Shown here piece after piece: positions 14,501-29,500 of a DNA stretch of 64,000 bases (position 1 is its first letter; every line of letters begins with the position of its first letter). The stretch lies in the NCBI GenBank assembly GCA_003260075.1, contig QLIY01000401.1, positions 1 to 64,000 on the forward strand. Reading direction: 5' to 3'. The notes beneath the pieces are model-generated. The model worked only from the letters and a program-made list of their open reading frames with translations. It ran no database searches and was not told the DNA's origin. Origin of the DNA: Phallusia mammillata (lineage: Eukaryota > Chordata > Ascidiacea > Phlebobranchia > Ascidiidae). Position numbers and translations under genes: made by a program.

Positions 14501-17500
14501 GGGGGGGGAATGACGCCTTCAATGTGCCTGGCGTACTATGATTTATAAATGGGTATGCTGCAAACGCCGGTGTACATGAACACTTTAGGGCTAATGTATG
14601 TTCATTTTAACAGTTAACCACATAATTTGAATCAACGTAAAAAATGGCAACCTAATTCATGTAAAAATTACAACGTGTGCTGAAAGGATCACTCGAGATC
14701 ACAGTCACCAGATTCAAGGTTTTTAAATCTAAACGGGTAGATTTACTGAAAAGGCACACAACAACCAAGGGCAACGCCTTCATAATCGGATTAAACGACT
14801 TTTCACCTTTAGCAAAAGTTGGTATTTCATGATACGTTGAACGGGTTTAATAAGAAAATCTGTGATGTCTAACTTGGTTCCCACTTCACTTTGTACATCG
14901 GTGAAGAAAGGTTGCTTGTATTTGTGGACGAGATACTCCGAAAGCGGTTTATTCTGACAGTAGACCACGTACATGTGAAGTCGCCGCTCCTAGAGAAATA
15001 AATAAACTGCATTTTAGCTCAAGCGCTTTTTCACGAGAAAGTATTTATTTTTCAACACAGCCCATTATGAAATAGTCAAACTACACAAAATGCAATTACT
15101 GTAATGCAAGGCATTTTTTTTCATGGGGGGGGGGTGGTTTATTCTGACAGTAGACCACATACATGTGAAGTCGTCGCTCCTAGAGAAATAAATAAACTGC
15201 ATTTTAGCTTAAGCGCTTTTTCACGAGAAAGTAATTATTTTTCAACACAGCCCATTATGAAATAGCCAAACTACACAAAATGCAATTACTGTAATGCAAG
15301 GCATTTTTTTTCATTATTATGTCAATGTTAGAAATGTGAAACTTCTTTTCTATACAGTACTATTTTACCAACTCCACACATAGGACAAGCATAATTTGTT
15401 GGCGATGGCCTTAGAATATTGTTGATTGATTCAAATATTTTTGAAGTGATTTGTCAATTTTCACAGTCTTTATGAAAAACATTTACTTACGTATCGCTTA
15501 AACAGCTTTCCAAGGTATTCTGGATCTTCTTTGCATTTGTTTAACTCCTTTAGAAATGTGCTGAAATACAATAACCAGTATTAGGCAGCGCTGAAATACC
15601 CTAAATTGCTGGGAAGACTCGAGTCAGTAACCCGGATCGAGTTATCTTTTTCATAGACTTGACTAGAGTTTCAGCCACAAAAACACTTAACTTGAACTTG
15701 TTACACTCGAGATTCGCACTAGGGAAGGAAACTTTAAATTGATAACCTATTTGCATGGTTTTTAATCAAACAAAAGCAGCAGTTTGCTGTGCGATGTGTA
15801 GTTATTGAGTTCTATTCGGCACAACAAAGTGGTTCCTCGTTGACAAAACAAAATCACAGAACTATAATCTTATCAAAAAACTTAAACTGAGTTATATATT
15901 TAAAGAATACAAAGATTTTTATTTAAGTAACTGGTAAAGACTTGACTTAAAATCGATTTATAAGACGCAAATCTAATTGAATTTTCTTCATCCTTCTTGT
16001 TAACTTTTCGTGACTCGCCAAGTGGATAACTCACTATAACTCGTAACTCGAATTTACGTCAACTACTCTGTGCTTTAAAATGGATGATAGTACACAATTA
16101 ATTTAGGAACAGACATATTTTGACAACACAACCTTTTTAACTGATAAATAAACTCACTCTCGATGCCATTCGTAGATTTGAGCGATATTCCCGAACAAGA
16201 CGCGTTCTTTTCCTTGGTCAGGTTCGGGTAAACCGCGCTCCAATACTTTCGGCATGTAACCTTCAACCACGAGGGCAAGATCAGACACGTATTCACGTTC
16301 AGTCTCCAGCAGTTCCTGCAACAAATCATAGAGTATTGAGAATATATGAAACTGTTTCAAACTAACCATGTAAGTATGGGGGGGGGGTACGAGGGCAAGA
16401 TCAGACACGTATTCGCGTTCAGTCTCCAGCAGTTCCTGCAACAAATCACAGAGTATTGAGAATATATGAAACTGTTTCAAACTAACCATGTAAGTATGTC
16501 TTAATTCGATCTATTTCACAGTGATGGCTTGTACATGTTGATATGTTCATTTTCGGGTCTGAAATTGGAGCCGTAAATCTTCCCATAGCCGATATTTTTG
16601 AGTAAAAGTCAGTTTTAGGCCTGAAAGTTGTATAATTGTAAAGTCCGGCCCGAAATTAAGTCCGTTTTGTTCAAAATAAAACCCGAACCCGACTTACAAC
16701 TTTTTGTGAATTGTAGTTTATACACAAGGATTTTAGTACAGTTAAACTAGAAGAGAAAGTAAAGTCTTAAAACTAGACAACAAAATCTATCACAGAATAA
16801 GTTAAGATGAACATAAATTCATAACTGGGATCAGCCCGGAAGCGTCTATGCAGACCAGCGATCACGGCACACTCATATATAAATCACAGTACACCAGGGC
16901 CATTGAAGGCGTCATAACGAATCAGTCGGCCATCAAGCAACCTCTTATGTACCTATCTCAGCAAAAGGCCATACTAACAAAATAAAATGCCTTACACTCT
17001 ACACTGGGTTCAGTAACAACAAATTTATACAAAAAATGCCCCTTCTCTGAGACATACTTACCATTAACACGTAATGCCTCTTCTGTAGTGAAGGATCTTC
17101 ACCCTCTGGGGAACCCCCGGCGTCCTTTTGTGGCGAGGTCTGGGGACTGGCTTTGACGTCACCGTTCGTCAATGCAACGCCATCACCCGCTGTGACGTTT
17201 TTATCGCCGTCGGTTTGTTGTGCATTGTGGGTAGGTGTAGGACGTTCTGATTCAGTTGTTGATTGCTTAAAAATACAATGATAAAAATTAGTTTGTTATT
17301 AAGTCGCATATTGCATGATGTTTTTCTATTGGACAGATTGAACTTAGAGTTGCCTAAAGACTGTATTTTACTACTTTCCAGGCGTTAACTGGCGAATTAT
17401 AGTTAGGAATACTTCAGTACATGGAACGTAATACGAATTACACCAAATCTCACTACAGTAAACCCTGGTTTAAACCGGATTCGGTTAATCCGGATCTTCG

Positions 17501-20500
17501 CCTAATTCGGACAGAACTCGGGATACAAATAATTTTTCATATGATAAGGCTTGAACTAATCGACATCGGTTCATCCAGATCTTCGCCTAATCCGGACAAT
17601 TTTTTGGCCAAACGGGTCAGGATTAACAGAGGTTTACTGCATTTTAGCGTTGTTTAATCCTGGGGCAAAAAGTTTGGAATTACGATTAAAAGCAAGTCTG
17701 GGTAAGGACTACACAACCCAGGCAAGAAGCCTTTAACTTCAAAAATAAAAAATTCTACTTTGTTAAGTACAGCAATCAACTCACCCTTTTAAGCCAAACT
17801 TCGCCAGGAGGCGTGTCACCAGTGACGTCACGTTTGGGGGCGTTGTCTTGCGAGGTCATACGTAGAGGCGATGACTTCTGTTGGAAGAACGTACCGTTAC
17901 AATTTAACGCCACGGTTGCAATCAAAATGCGGCGCAATTTATATTTTATTCATCACGGAAATACATGCAGCGGTGCTGAGATCAATACTAGAGTGATTCT
18001 ATTATTGATTTATTGCAGTTTGGCATTGTTGTATTGATTGCTGGGCTAAATGCGAAATAAAGTCACGTACGTTGAGAGGGGATGGGTGTTTTGGCGCCTT
18101 GATAGGTATAGAGCAGGGGTGTGCAACCTGAGAGCAGGGGTGTGCAACCTGAGGCCCGTGGGCCAAATGCGGCCCTTGATTGAAGGTTGTGCGGCCCACA
18201 CAGACGCTTGCATTTCAATTGTACTGTAAAACGAGTTGAACTGTTAAATATTTTTGAGCAGATTAGTGCGGCCGATGCTATTTTTCTGCGACCAGGCAAT
18301 ATGCGGTTAGAATCAATTGCGAATTTTACTAGAATTTTACTTGTAGCAACAAAGTAAAATCACGTTGCGTTATACACAGGTGCGGCCCGCGATCTAATTT
18401 TGGCAATTGCGTTTGGCCCCACAGTAACAAAAGTTGCACACCCCTGGTATAGAGGTTTAGAGGAGCACCATGAAAAAAAGTGTTTGGATGATATAGGCTC
18501 GCAATCACATGTCGGGCTATTTTGAATATGTCTCAATAATGCACGGTTGAAAATCTGTCGAAGCCACATTTAACATGGCATCGAAAAATTTAGTCTTAGC
18601 TGGTGAGTTAATGGACTAAATGGGTTTTTTACTTGCACAAAGGTAGGCAAACCCTAGTTCTGGGGGGGGGGGGAAGCCACATTTAACATGGCATCGAAAA
18701 ATTTAGTTTTAGCTGGTGAGTTAATAGACTAAATGGGTTTTTTACTTGCACAAAGGTAGGCAAACCCTAGTTCTTGTACCAAGGCTAACACCCATTATGT
18801 TTTTTCATGACACGCCAGAAAATTTTTGACTTATATTCCAGTACAAATTGATGAAATACAAATTATTACATCGCTTGTTTTCAGTTTGTTATAATTCAAT
18901 GGTAATGAAAACCAAACTTATAAAAATGAGCCTGCTTTTTAATTCCTAAGTAAATGATCTGGCAAAAACCACCATAACACAAAAATGTTCGCACACTCAT
19001 AACCATTTCTGACACAACAAGGAATTTGGCACACGGGATTAAGAAGGATGTCGACCCTGTACTAGCATATTCCAATGCCGCAAAAATACATGCCTGATAA
19101 ACAGCCTAGTAGCGGTAGGCCTATATGTATTCTATGAATTATAAAAGCCGCAAATGTATTTTGTACGCCTGCAGATGCAAAGCGCTGACAAAAGCAGGAA
19201 AACACCCACACACATATCTATACTACCTGTTTAATCTATATGCAGCAAAGTACAAAAATAGCATGCTTTCAGCCAGTCACCCAGCCCCCACGGAAAACGT
19301 GTTGAACAGTATGTGCGATATGGATTAGGCAAATTCAATTCCATTTACAACAACAACATGTTGGATTTAAAATTTGTTTTGTGCACATGTAAACTAAGGG
19401 GGGGGGGCAGGCAAATTCAATTCCATTTACAACAACATGTTGGATTTAAAATTTGTTTTGTGCACATGTAAACTAATTAAAACAATTCGAAAGGCTACAG
19501 TTAAGTTTTTTTTAAGATGAGTTTTGGCCTAAGTTTTAACGCAAACAGTTTTTTAAGTCTAAAATTCCAAATGCACAGTAAATTTACCTTCTTGGCACAG
19601 AACATGTATGTACACTGGTTATAAATACAGGCATAAATATCACACATACTTGTAAAAGTCTATTGGAAAATAACATTCCGGTCAGATTAATGAAAATTTT
19701 AAATTTTAAAAAGACTATGCTCGGACCTCTATTTAGGCCCTGTCTACACGTATAGAGGTGGACTGGCATTTTGGTGGTCTTGGGGTGCCAGCAGTGCCTA
19801 ATAAAGTACCGTGAAAATTTGGTGCTGATATTTTTGGCCTGTGGAACTATTTATTTTAGTAGTAAAAGTGTAAAACTCACAAATTCAACACATTTTCATG
19901 TCACACGTAAACGCCAGTGCTTACCGCTAACGTGCATTTGAAAAAATATTAAATGCTTGCGCAAAACACAAAGTTTTAGTTGCCAAATACATGCCGTTAA
20001 AAATGGTCAATTTCTAGCACAACATACTTAAGGTGCCTACATTCAACATGCATGAAGTTAGTGGTGATGAAATAACAGTAAACCCGTGCAAAGCGGCAAA
20101 ACTAATCAAGTCACCGAAAAAGTTTCGCTTAACAGGTCTTCCATTTCCCGCCGTAGGTCGTTGGAATGGGAGTGGTTTAGATCCGGTGGCTTGGAGCCAA
20201 AAATCTCTCCACTACCCCCGCTTACTGACGTCACAGAACATGCTGACGAACACTGCGATGACGTCACGATGAAACAAAAACACGACATAGACGCAAGTTA
20301 GGTTTTTTGGGTGCAAACTTAAAGAGGACAATTGTAAGGTACAACACCAAAGATGAGAACAAATAAAAATTATGATAAGTTATGAGGTGGAAATAAAAAT
20401 TTGTAAAAAGTAAACTTAAATGTTCGCAAACTATCACCCGAAAATTAGTCTATGTTATACCAAGCATGCTATATTTTTTCGGATTTTATACATATTTATT

Positions 20501-23500
20501 ATACAGTGATGTTCATTTAGTGTAGGGGTTGTGTGTATTTAATTTTGGTGTAGTGAAAAAGTAAAAAAATGTGTAAATTTATTAGGAGAAACTTTTTTTT
20601 AGAAAACTGGGGGGGGGGGGAGTAAACTTAAATGTTCGCAAACTATCACCCGAAAATTAGTCTATGTTATACCAAGCATGCTATATTTTTTCGGATTTTA
20701 TACATATTTATTATACAGTGATGTTCATTTAGTGTAGGGGTTGTGTGTATTTAATTTTGGTGTAGTGAATTTTTGGTGTAAGTAAAAAAAATGTGTAAAT
20801 TTATTAGGAGAAACTTTTTTTTAGAAAACTGGCAGGTCAGGTATTAAATGTCTATAATTCGAAACCGTTGGTCCGATTTTTTCAAATCCAAACATACAAA
20901 CTGCCAATAGCATAGTATTGCTTTACAAACCCAAACAGAGGGCAACTGAAACTTGACACCACATAATTCGGCGATTTACAAACACCACCATTTGGTAATT
21001 GGCAAACTGCGTTATTTTATTAAATCGCCAGCTTTGAAACCCTATACTAACTGCACGTAAAAGTCGAAGGGGTCATGTTACCGGCGTTTTAAAGAGGACA
21101 CTTGTTATAATTTGGGACAAATTTAGTGAGGCTTATTATGGCATTATTCTCAAACAAGAGAAAAAATAGCTATCTGATGTACAAATGACTTTGGGGTTTG
21201 AGATAAGTGTTCTAAACAATGTTAAGTATTTGCTGACAATCCAAGCAGTACTTTCATACATTTTCAAAATTTTCCTAATTTGTTTTACAAATTTTATGTA
21301 CAGCTATTGCAGTGTGGATAAAATGACATTTAAAAACGGCAGGAAAATAACAAAACAAAAGTTCTGCTTTAAGCCTAGCAGGTCCTAAGTAGACACAAAA
21401 GCTCGGAACTTTTAACACTTTTCATAAAAACTATATTATTGGAAGCCAGTGATTGTCAACCTGAGAGGAATGAAACTTAAAGGAAGGAATTGACTTTAAT
21501 TTGTACACGTGGTTGGGGGGGGGGTTAGCTCAAATAGTTTTAACCTGTGAAGTTGATAAAATACGAAATTTTGACTGATTTTTGTATGGCTTAGCATTTA
21601 CTATGCAGTCTATTGGGGAAGAATGAAACTTTTTTGAATTGTTAAGTGAGGAATTTGTCGATAAAGGCTGTTGTAAGCAATCTGTGCCATAGCGTAGCTA
21701 CAAAATGGGCATTACTCTATTCCTGACACCAGTCATACAAACAACAATAAAATACAAAATAAATGAGGTACAGCGGGGGGGGGGGAATGCAAATTTTTCG
21801 AATTGTTAAGTGAGGAATTTGTCGATAAAAGCTGTTGTAAGCAATCTGCGCCATAGCGTAGCTACAAAATGGGCATTACTCTATTCCTGCCACCAGTCAT
21901 ACAAACAACAATAAAATACAAAATAAATGAGGTACAGCGTCTTTCAGTTCAGCCAAAACCGCCTGTGCTTGTGTTAATGACAATCATTCGCGCAACATAC
22001 ATGAAGTTGAGGCATTCACAACGAACGTTAGTATTACCTGGCTTGCCGTGCCCTGTGTGGCCAAATTGTTTCCCACCAACACCATAGGAGGCGGTAGGGA
22101 AGGAGCCAAGTCTTCCTCTTCATTGGTTTCTGATACGAGATGTTGTACTGAAGATGGTTGTAAATGCTGGTTGGCAGTTCCGTTCGTTTTTGACTGCAAA
22201 TAATTTAGTTAGGGTTTAAGGTTATTGCGTAAGGTGAAGTATTTGGGTGCTGTGGGAATGCAACTTAAGATTGGTTTGATCAGAAGGGTTTCACGTTGTT
22301 GGGGGGGGGGAGCCAAATTGTTTCCCACCAACACCATTGGAGGTGGTAGGGAAGGGGCCAAATCTTCCTCTTCATTGGTTTCTGATACGAGATGTTGTAC
22401 TGAAGATGGCTGTAAATGCTGGTTGGCAGTTCCGTTCGTTTTTGACTGCAAATAGTCGAGTTTAGGGTTTAAGGTGATTGCGTAAGGTGAAGTATTTGGG
22501 TGCTATGGGAATGCAACTTAAGATTGGTTTGATCAGAAGGGTTTCACGTTGTTTTAAGCTGATTCTATTTGAATAAGGAAAATATTATTCAAACCAAAAA
22601 CTAGGTTTTAAGATCAATGAATTACGTCAAAAGGTTGTACAAAGGGGGGGGGGAAAGCTGATTTTATTTGAATATGAAAATATTATTCAAACTAAAAACT
22701 AGGTTTTAAGATCAATGAATTACGTCAAAAGGTTGTACAAAACTGTAAGTCAAAGATTGTTTGTTGGATCTTTAAACAAAGGGCATAGTTAAGCAATATT
22801 TACAAATAAACATATCTGGGTATATTGCAAAACATTTGACAAAACAGTAATGTAATGTACAATAAAACAGACCAGTAAAAATGCATTGAAAAACTTAAAA
22901 TCCAAATGTGCACTTTTTTTGATTGAAAATCACATTTACCACAAACGTTTTGCTCAGTTAAAATCTATTCACCTTTCGAACTCTTCTAGCTGATGGTGAG
23001 TTTTCCATGCTAGGTTGATTGTTATTGTGGCTCATGTCATGCCCGACCATTGTTGTTTCGGTAATGTCTCTGTTTGCAGACACTGGGATTTTATGGACAG
23101 TGGCACTTCCTCCTGATACTTTCTTACGTGAGGTTGAACTCCACCATTTGCGAAAACCTGTCAAAAATGGAGTTTTTTTTAAATACTCTACATCAGGGGT
23201 GCCCAACCTTTTTTGACTCGAGAGGGGGGGGGGAGTGATGTCTCTGTTTGCAGACACTGGGATTTTATGGACAGTGGCACTTCCGCCTGATACTTTCTTG
23301 CGTGAGGTTGAACTCCACCATTTGCGAAAACCTGTCAAAAATGGAGTGTTTTTAAATACTCTACATCAGGGGTGCCCAACCTTTTTTGACTCGAGATCGA
23401 CTTTTGAGGTAGTTCAACTCTCTAGATCTACCATTCCAATACAAATTAGCAAAGACATGGCGAGTACCAGAACAAAGTAACAATTACTACTGCAACTATT

Positions 23501-26500
23501 ACTTTTGTATTGTAACACAGCGCCTACTTATGAACTTATTAACATATCTTATGATTAATTCACACAATAAAGTCATCTATGTACAGCAACGCGTTACAAA
23601 GCAACTATTTTAAATAAGTTTCTGCAACCCTCGCGATCGACTTGAAATCAGTCCGAGATCGACCAGTCGATCGCGATCGACGGGTTGGGCACCCCTGCTC
23701 TACATAAAAAGGAGATTAGGCTCAATGCAATGGTTAAATAAGTAAAATGTAATCTTTTCTTTTGTTGATTTTTGGAGAACTGCAGTAAACCTCGGTTAAC
23801 CGGACTCGGTTAATCCAGATCTTCGCCTAGTTCGGCCAACATTTGAGGTACAAATGATTTGTAATGTGGTAAGGCTTTAACTAATGGACATAGGTTAATC
23901 CGGATCTTCGTCTTATCCGGGGAAATGTTTCGGTTCAAACGGATCCGGATCAACCAAGGTACTGTACTGCACAATGTGAATTGTCATCTTAGAGGTTGGC
24001 CTCTAACTACGGCAAAAACATACATAAGGATCAAGTCTAATATGTTGCAATTTGTGTGTAGTGTTAAGCAATAAAGTCCAGTTTATAAGTAGAGAGTTCA
24101 GTGTGCAAAACGCTAAACTGATATATAAGCAAGTGAACAAATCAAGACAGCGTATTGCCAAACCAAATCTTTGCGAATGTTACCAAAATGGGTCATAAAT
24201 ATACAATTAATGTTGACTTATGAGGGTTTATGGACCAACAACGTTTAGTAAATGATTTTCAATTTTTTAATCTGAAAAATGATACTGGTTGCAACCGGAT
24301 TTTCGCAAATCGCATAGCCCCAGCGTTAAATATTAACAAAATACTAAAGATTGCTAAACGCCTAAAACGAAACTGATTGCAATTATTGAACTTTGTATCC
24401 TTAAAAACTGCACGTTAATTTTTTATAAAATTTGCAATTTATCTTTAGTTGGAAACAATATTTTAAAGGTTCAACAAAATTTGATAATTTGTGGACGGTA
24501 GAATAAGCTTGTTCGGGTTGCAGAACGTTTATTCCCAAACAAAAGCAAGTTAATAAAAATGTAATCACAAAACCCTAAACATGAAAAACGTCAAAAATTT
24601 AGCCTACCCCAAAAATTAAATTGAGCAAATATAGGCAGGGCTGTACAAAGCCTATTCACTAGCGCAAAAATCATTACTGAATGCCATTAACTGTGTTTAC
24701 AGATTTACTTAAAACGAAATTCCGAACCAACCACATTTTCGTAAACCGTGAAATCTTGGCATACCTGATCTCTTTTCATTTGGCAGGGTAGCAGTAGAAC
24801 CAGCACCATTGTTGGCGTTCTTAGATGACCGCGACTGTGAAGATGCCAAGTCTCCTGCCGAAGAAGAGCTGCCAGACTGTTGCTCAGGGTCTCCTAAACA
24901 AAACGAAAAGGGAATTTGAAACTATGAAACATACACACACCCATGCACTGCTGACTAGGTATTTATTGGTTTGCCACTCAAAGCAGCATTGATTAAGTGA
25001 TATTTTTAAATGTATTGTCTATATAAGTGCTATATAAGCAACACAAATTTCCAAAGACTGTTTATTGCTTTATAAGAAAAAAACTCAAAAGATTTGTACT
25101 TCAAAAAACGAAGCAAATCATTTTTAACATGTTTTGTCACGTTTATATATTTAAGCATGAAACAGGATAGTAATGTAGGTGGGCCCACGTAAAATGACAG
25201 CATTTTAGCTCCAACCTTTCAACAAATATTGTTTTTCACTAATAACAAATTAAAACAATCAACGCATAAGGAATTGAATATGCCTGAAAATCAATTTATA
25301 TACCTGTGTTGGCCTGCCATGACTTTCTGTGACCTGTGCAATAGGTCAAAGGCGGACAGCTGGTCAAAAACTTGTAACACTCCATGTGCAGTACACCACT
25401 GCACCAATATACAGTAACAACAAATCTAACACTTCATTGTGAATTGCATCGCTTCAACCACAACCTATGAGTCACTATCAACGTACAAACATACTGCTGT
25501 GTATATATCACATACAGAAATGGACGCTAAGCCTTTTATTTATGCCGTAATAAAGGTCTACGTAATAATGCGATGCACTGGCTGTTTGCCTAATAATTTT
25601 TAAAGCTGCACTTATGAATTGCTGAAAAGCCTGGGTGACCACAAAGGGCCCTTACTTAACACTCGTATATAGGATAGTACAACAAAGCAAGGAGTTAAGT
25701 GCCTGGCATTCCTGTACTCCACCACTGAGCGAATGAGCGCAGCACTAAAAACGGCGGCCATAAGTAGGTATGTGCTATACGAAAACCCCTAGGGCTTGCT
25801 TGTTTAAAGGGAAGCCGACTAATTTAAAACAAACAGTTCTGCTTTGGGGTCGCTGAAAGCAGTTGTGTCAATAATTTTTAATTGATGTTTCTTTCCGTTC
25901 AAAAACCAAATTTGACTGCTTTTTTACAAATTTTTAAAATTGCCTTAAAACTCTACTTTACAAAACCAGAAACAAAATATATATCACTAGCACATATTCT
26001 AATGTCGATGACATCATCAAAAAAGCGTACAACTTATAACAGTTTCATCGAATAAGACCATATAGACAGCCTGTTTTTAGATAGCCCACCATAAACACAT
26101 ACAACAACTCGTTTGGGCTAGACCTACGTATTTTTTCAACAAATTTCGATTATGCTGTTCTATGACTGACAAGACTAATGAAATTTCACTGCAAAGCATC
26201 CAAGCATGTTTGCGCGCGAATCACAACACGTCACGATTGGCCTTGTGTGACAAAACAAACAATCTTTAACAGCAACATGACAGGACACACTCTCACTCCA
26301 CTGCCAGTACGCCAAACAGCTATAGCAAAACATCGTTTCATTGTGATAGCGTTACCAGCTTGCACTGCCGATTGCTATTAACGGAAACATAATGACGCAA
26401 AATCCGCGTTACCATACAGAATTGCCTCAGTTGGTGGCCTTAGTCACCACTACAAGATGTATATAACTGTCAGTTAATATACACTTTTGCTGTGATTACA

Positions 26501-29500
26501 TTACATAGGTGTCTATGACTATATTGTTTACACTTCACTCTTATCAAAACATGATACATATTTTTGGTGCATGACAAGAATGTACCTCAACAATTTAAAA
26601 TATGCGACTTTCGCCTTGTAATATTATATGTAATGCCAATAATATAGCTCCTCTCATATGCAATACACACAAAAACAAACACTTGGACACGAAAAAGTGA
26701 ATACTGTATTTGCACAGTTGGTTTTCAAAAAAACAACCTGCAATTTGCACAAAATTCATCTTAGCTGCACTGCATGTACCTGTATATTACTGCAAATAAA
26801 ACTTTCTCTAATATTGCGTCTAAGATAATTAGCATAATTTCATTTCAACACGCACATGACAGAGATACATCACACCTCTATACAATGACATAATGGGAAA
26901 GCCCAAGTAGTCCATTTAAATGAGGCCTAACTATTCCGATTGCGAAACTAACGGCATTTTATGAAGTTTACTTGCGATTACGACTTAAACAGTGATAGAT
27001 TAGGCAACCGAAATGCACGTCATGTAACTTACGTCATACTTTTGTGTAGACTTTAAAAATAGCAAGGAACCTTTGATCAGGCTGCTATGTAGGTTAGCAT
27101 AATCGCAAAGTTTAGGGGAAGAATTTACCCTAAAAATAATGTTTAATGCACCCTTTATTGACAAAACGGCTAGAACAAAACCTATAAACAGTAAAAAAGT
27201 AGAAAAACAATTTGCTTTCCTGTATAGGACCTCAAAAACAATCGGATAAAAGTTGGAATAAATAGTTTCAACTAGGTAGCAGCTTTATGTATAGAAAGAG
27301 ACAAAATATGACATAAAATACTTTTGACCGCAAGTTATTTACATTCAACCGTTTCAGCTATACTGTGTCTTCACATTTCAGATGAATTTAAAAAAAAGTT
27401 TTTCCTCAGGTTGTGTGCTGTATAAATTTCGAGACCCTTGCATTAGTTGAACACATATCATATACAACAAATGTGTTCATCAACAAAAAAACGGCTATAA
27501 CTTCAATCAGTCTAACTGCCACTTGTCTGACATGCGTATCTGACACCATAATAGACCAGATCAAATTTCCATTAAAAATCAAAAACGTCAATAAAAAGTG
27601 ACAGTGTCACACTCGTTACTGAAACAAAATCCATTATAAAACTTTGCAAGTTTTCAAAATCGAAGCAATACCTGCACGTACATTCATATCACTTATGGTC
27701 AACCTGTCAACTAGCATCTATCTGTACCTCCCATTTAGAATGCGGTAAATACCAATGAAAAATAGATGGGAGACGTAAAGAGAAACGTAGGTGATGGGGA
27801 ATCGATGAAAAACTGTAACGATCGCCAACTTGGAGTTAGATAGATCAGCCAGAAACGAGTTCTGATTCAGCGTTTTCCCGAGGGAAATTTTGATGGCCGC
27901 AGCGTCAAAACATTTGTTTCCCTGACAGCAACAGGCTGAAGGCAACAGCCACGATGTCAAGATGAAAACCGCACAACAGGAAGTGCATGTTGAATAGGAC
28001 TATAGGAATCATTCCAGATTGAATGTCTTTCGAAAAAATTTTGGTGCTATAGCTGATACGTTTTATAGTGATTATTTTTGCGGGGGGGGGGTTTGAATAG
28101 GACTATAGGAATCATTCCAGATTGAATGTCTTATGACATTTTCGAAAAATTTTGGTGCTATAGCTGATACGTTTTATAGTGATTATTTTTGCTTTTGTCC
28201 TAGTATTGCTAACAATGCTTTGGAGTGGTAAAAAATGTCAAAGTGTTGCAAAAATACAAACTATTTAACTGATTCAGGCCGATTTTTATGTTTGAAACGG
28301 GCAAATACTTTTAAAAAAGAGACTCTTTGGACAAACTTGGGAAAAAACATATTAAAAGCTTAATAGTTGTACTGCAATAAACAAATACAACGATACTATT
28401 ATAGTTTGCTCAATGTTTTTGTAGCTATTTACACGACAAATCAGTTTCAACAGAAAGTGGCTGGAACATTTTTTGCCTTGGTCATTGTATTACGTCAGGG
28501 CTTTGCATTAGTGGGCATTCGAAAAACTGTAACAGCGCATTTATGGGGGCTTAAGCGCGTCATAGGTTTCCGACATGTATTGGACAGAGTCACCACATTT
28601 TAAGGTAACCCCACCCACAACCATGACGTACTTTGACAGTTTAAGAAAACTCCACGCAATATGTATGACGGAAACATATTCATTGTGTATTACGTAACAT
28701 CGAAAATTTAAATTTGCAACCTTTTTAAGGTTAGAATTCATAATTCTTTGGAAAAGGTTTAAAGGCGTTTTATGAATAATAAAATTAAGAAAATCAGACG
28801 TTTTATGTATCAAACTAGTTACATGATCATGCGCAAAAATACATCCACATTTTACACCTTAAGACAGTCGGGGGGGGGGACGTTTTATGAATAATAAAAT
28901 TAAGAAAATCAGAAGTTTTATGTATCAAACTAGTTTCATGATCATGCGCAAAAATACATCCACATTTTACACCTTAAGACAGTCACATTCTTGGTAACCC
29001 TGCCTGTTATGTACGTAACACTTCCGTTGTGATAGCAAAGACTGCACATGTCAATGGACACTGTGCTGGATACAGAGTCTTGTTCTTATAATTCACACTA
29101 CAAGATGACTAAAAACCGACCAGACTTACTTTTACAAGAGAGGTGTAAAGATTAAGTATGGTCAAACAACACTACATACATGCCGTCAAAAAACTCAAAG
29201 ATATGGTCATTTATAAGTTTAATGGTGAAAATAACGGCCCGGAAGACGTAAAAAGCGACATGCTCCATTTTTCAAACGTTTCGGCAAATGCTCATGCCAT
29301 CATCAGTGATATGAAGACTACATCAGTTACACCCGTTTATATACACTTGAGTCACATAAACACGCAGTCTCGCGAGTGTTTCGTCAAATGAATGCAATTA
29401 GGTTTAGATTGTATAGATAGACAAAAGCATGTCTTAGGAAAAAAATCCTAACTTGACCAATATAACAAATTAGTTTTGTCTAACATTCCGCAGAAATGGG

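Noticed and set aside
26178-26381. Cys/Thr-rich 67-residue + strand ORF
   Set aside because: No signal peptide, no recognisable fold and no exon structure; consistent with chance in a long intron.
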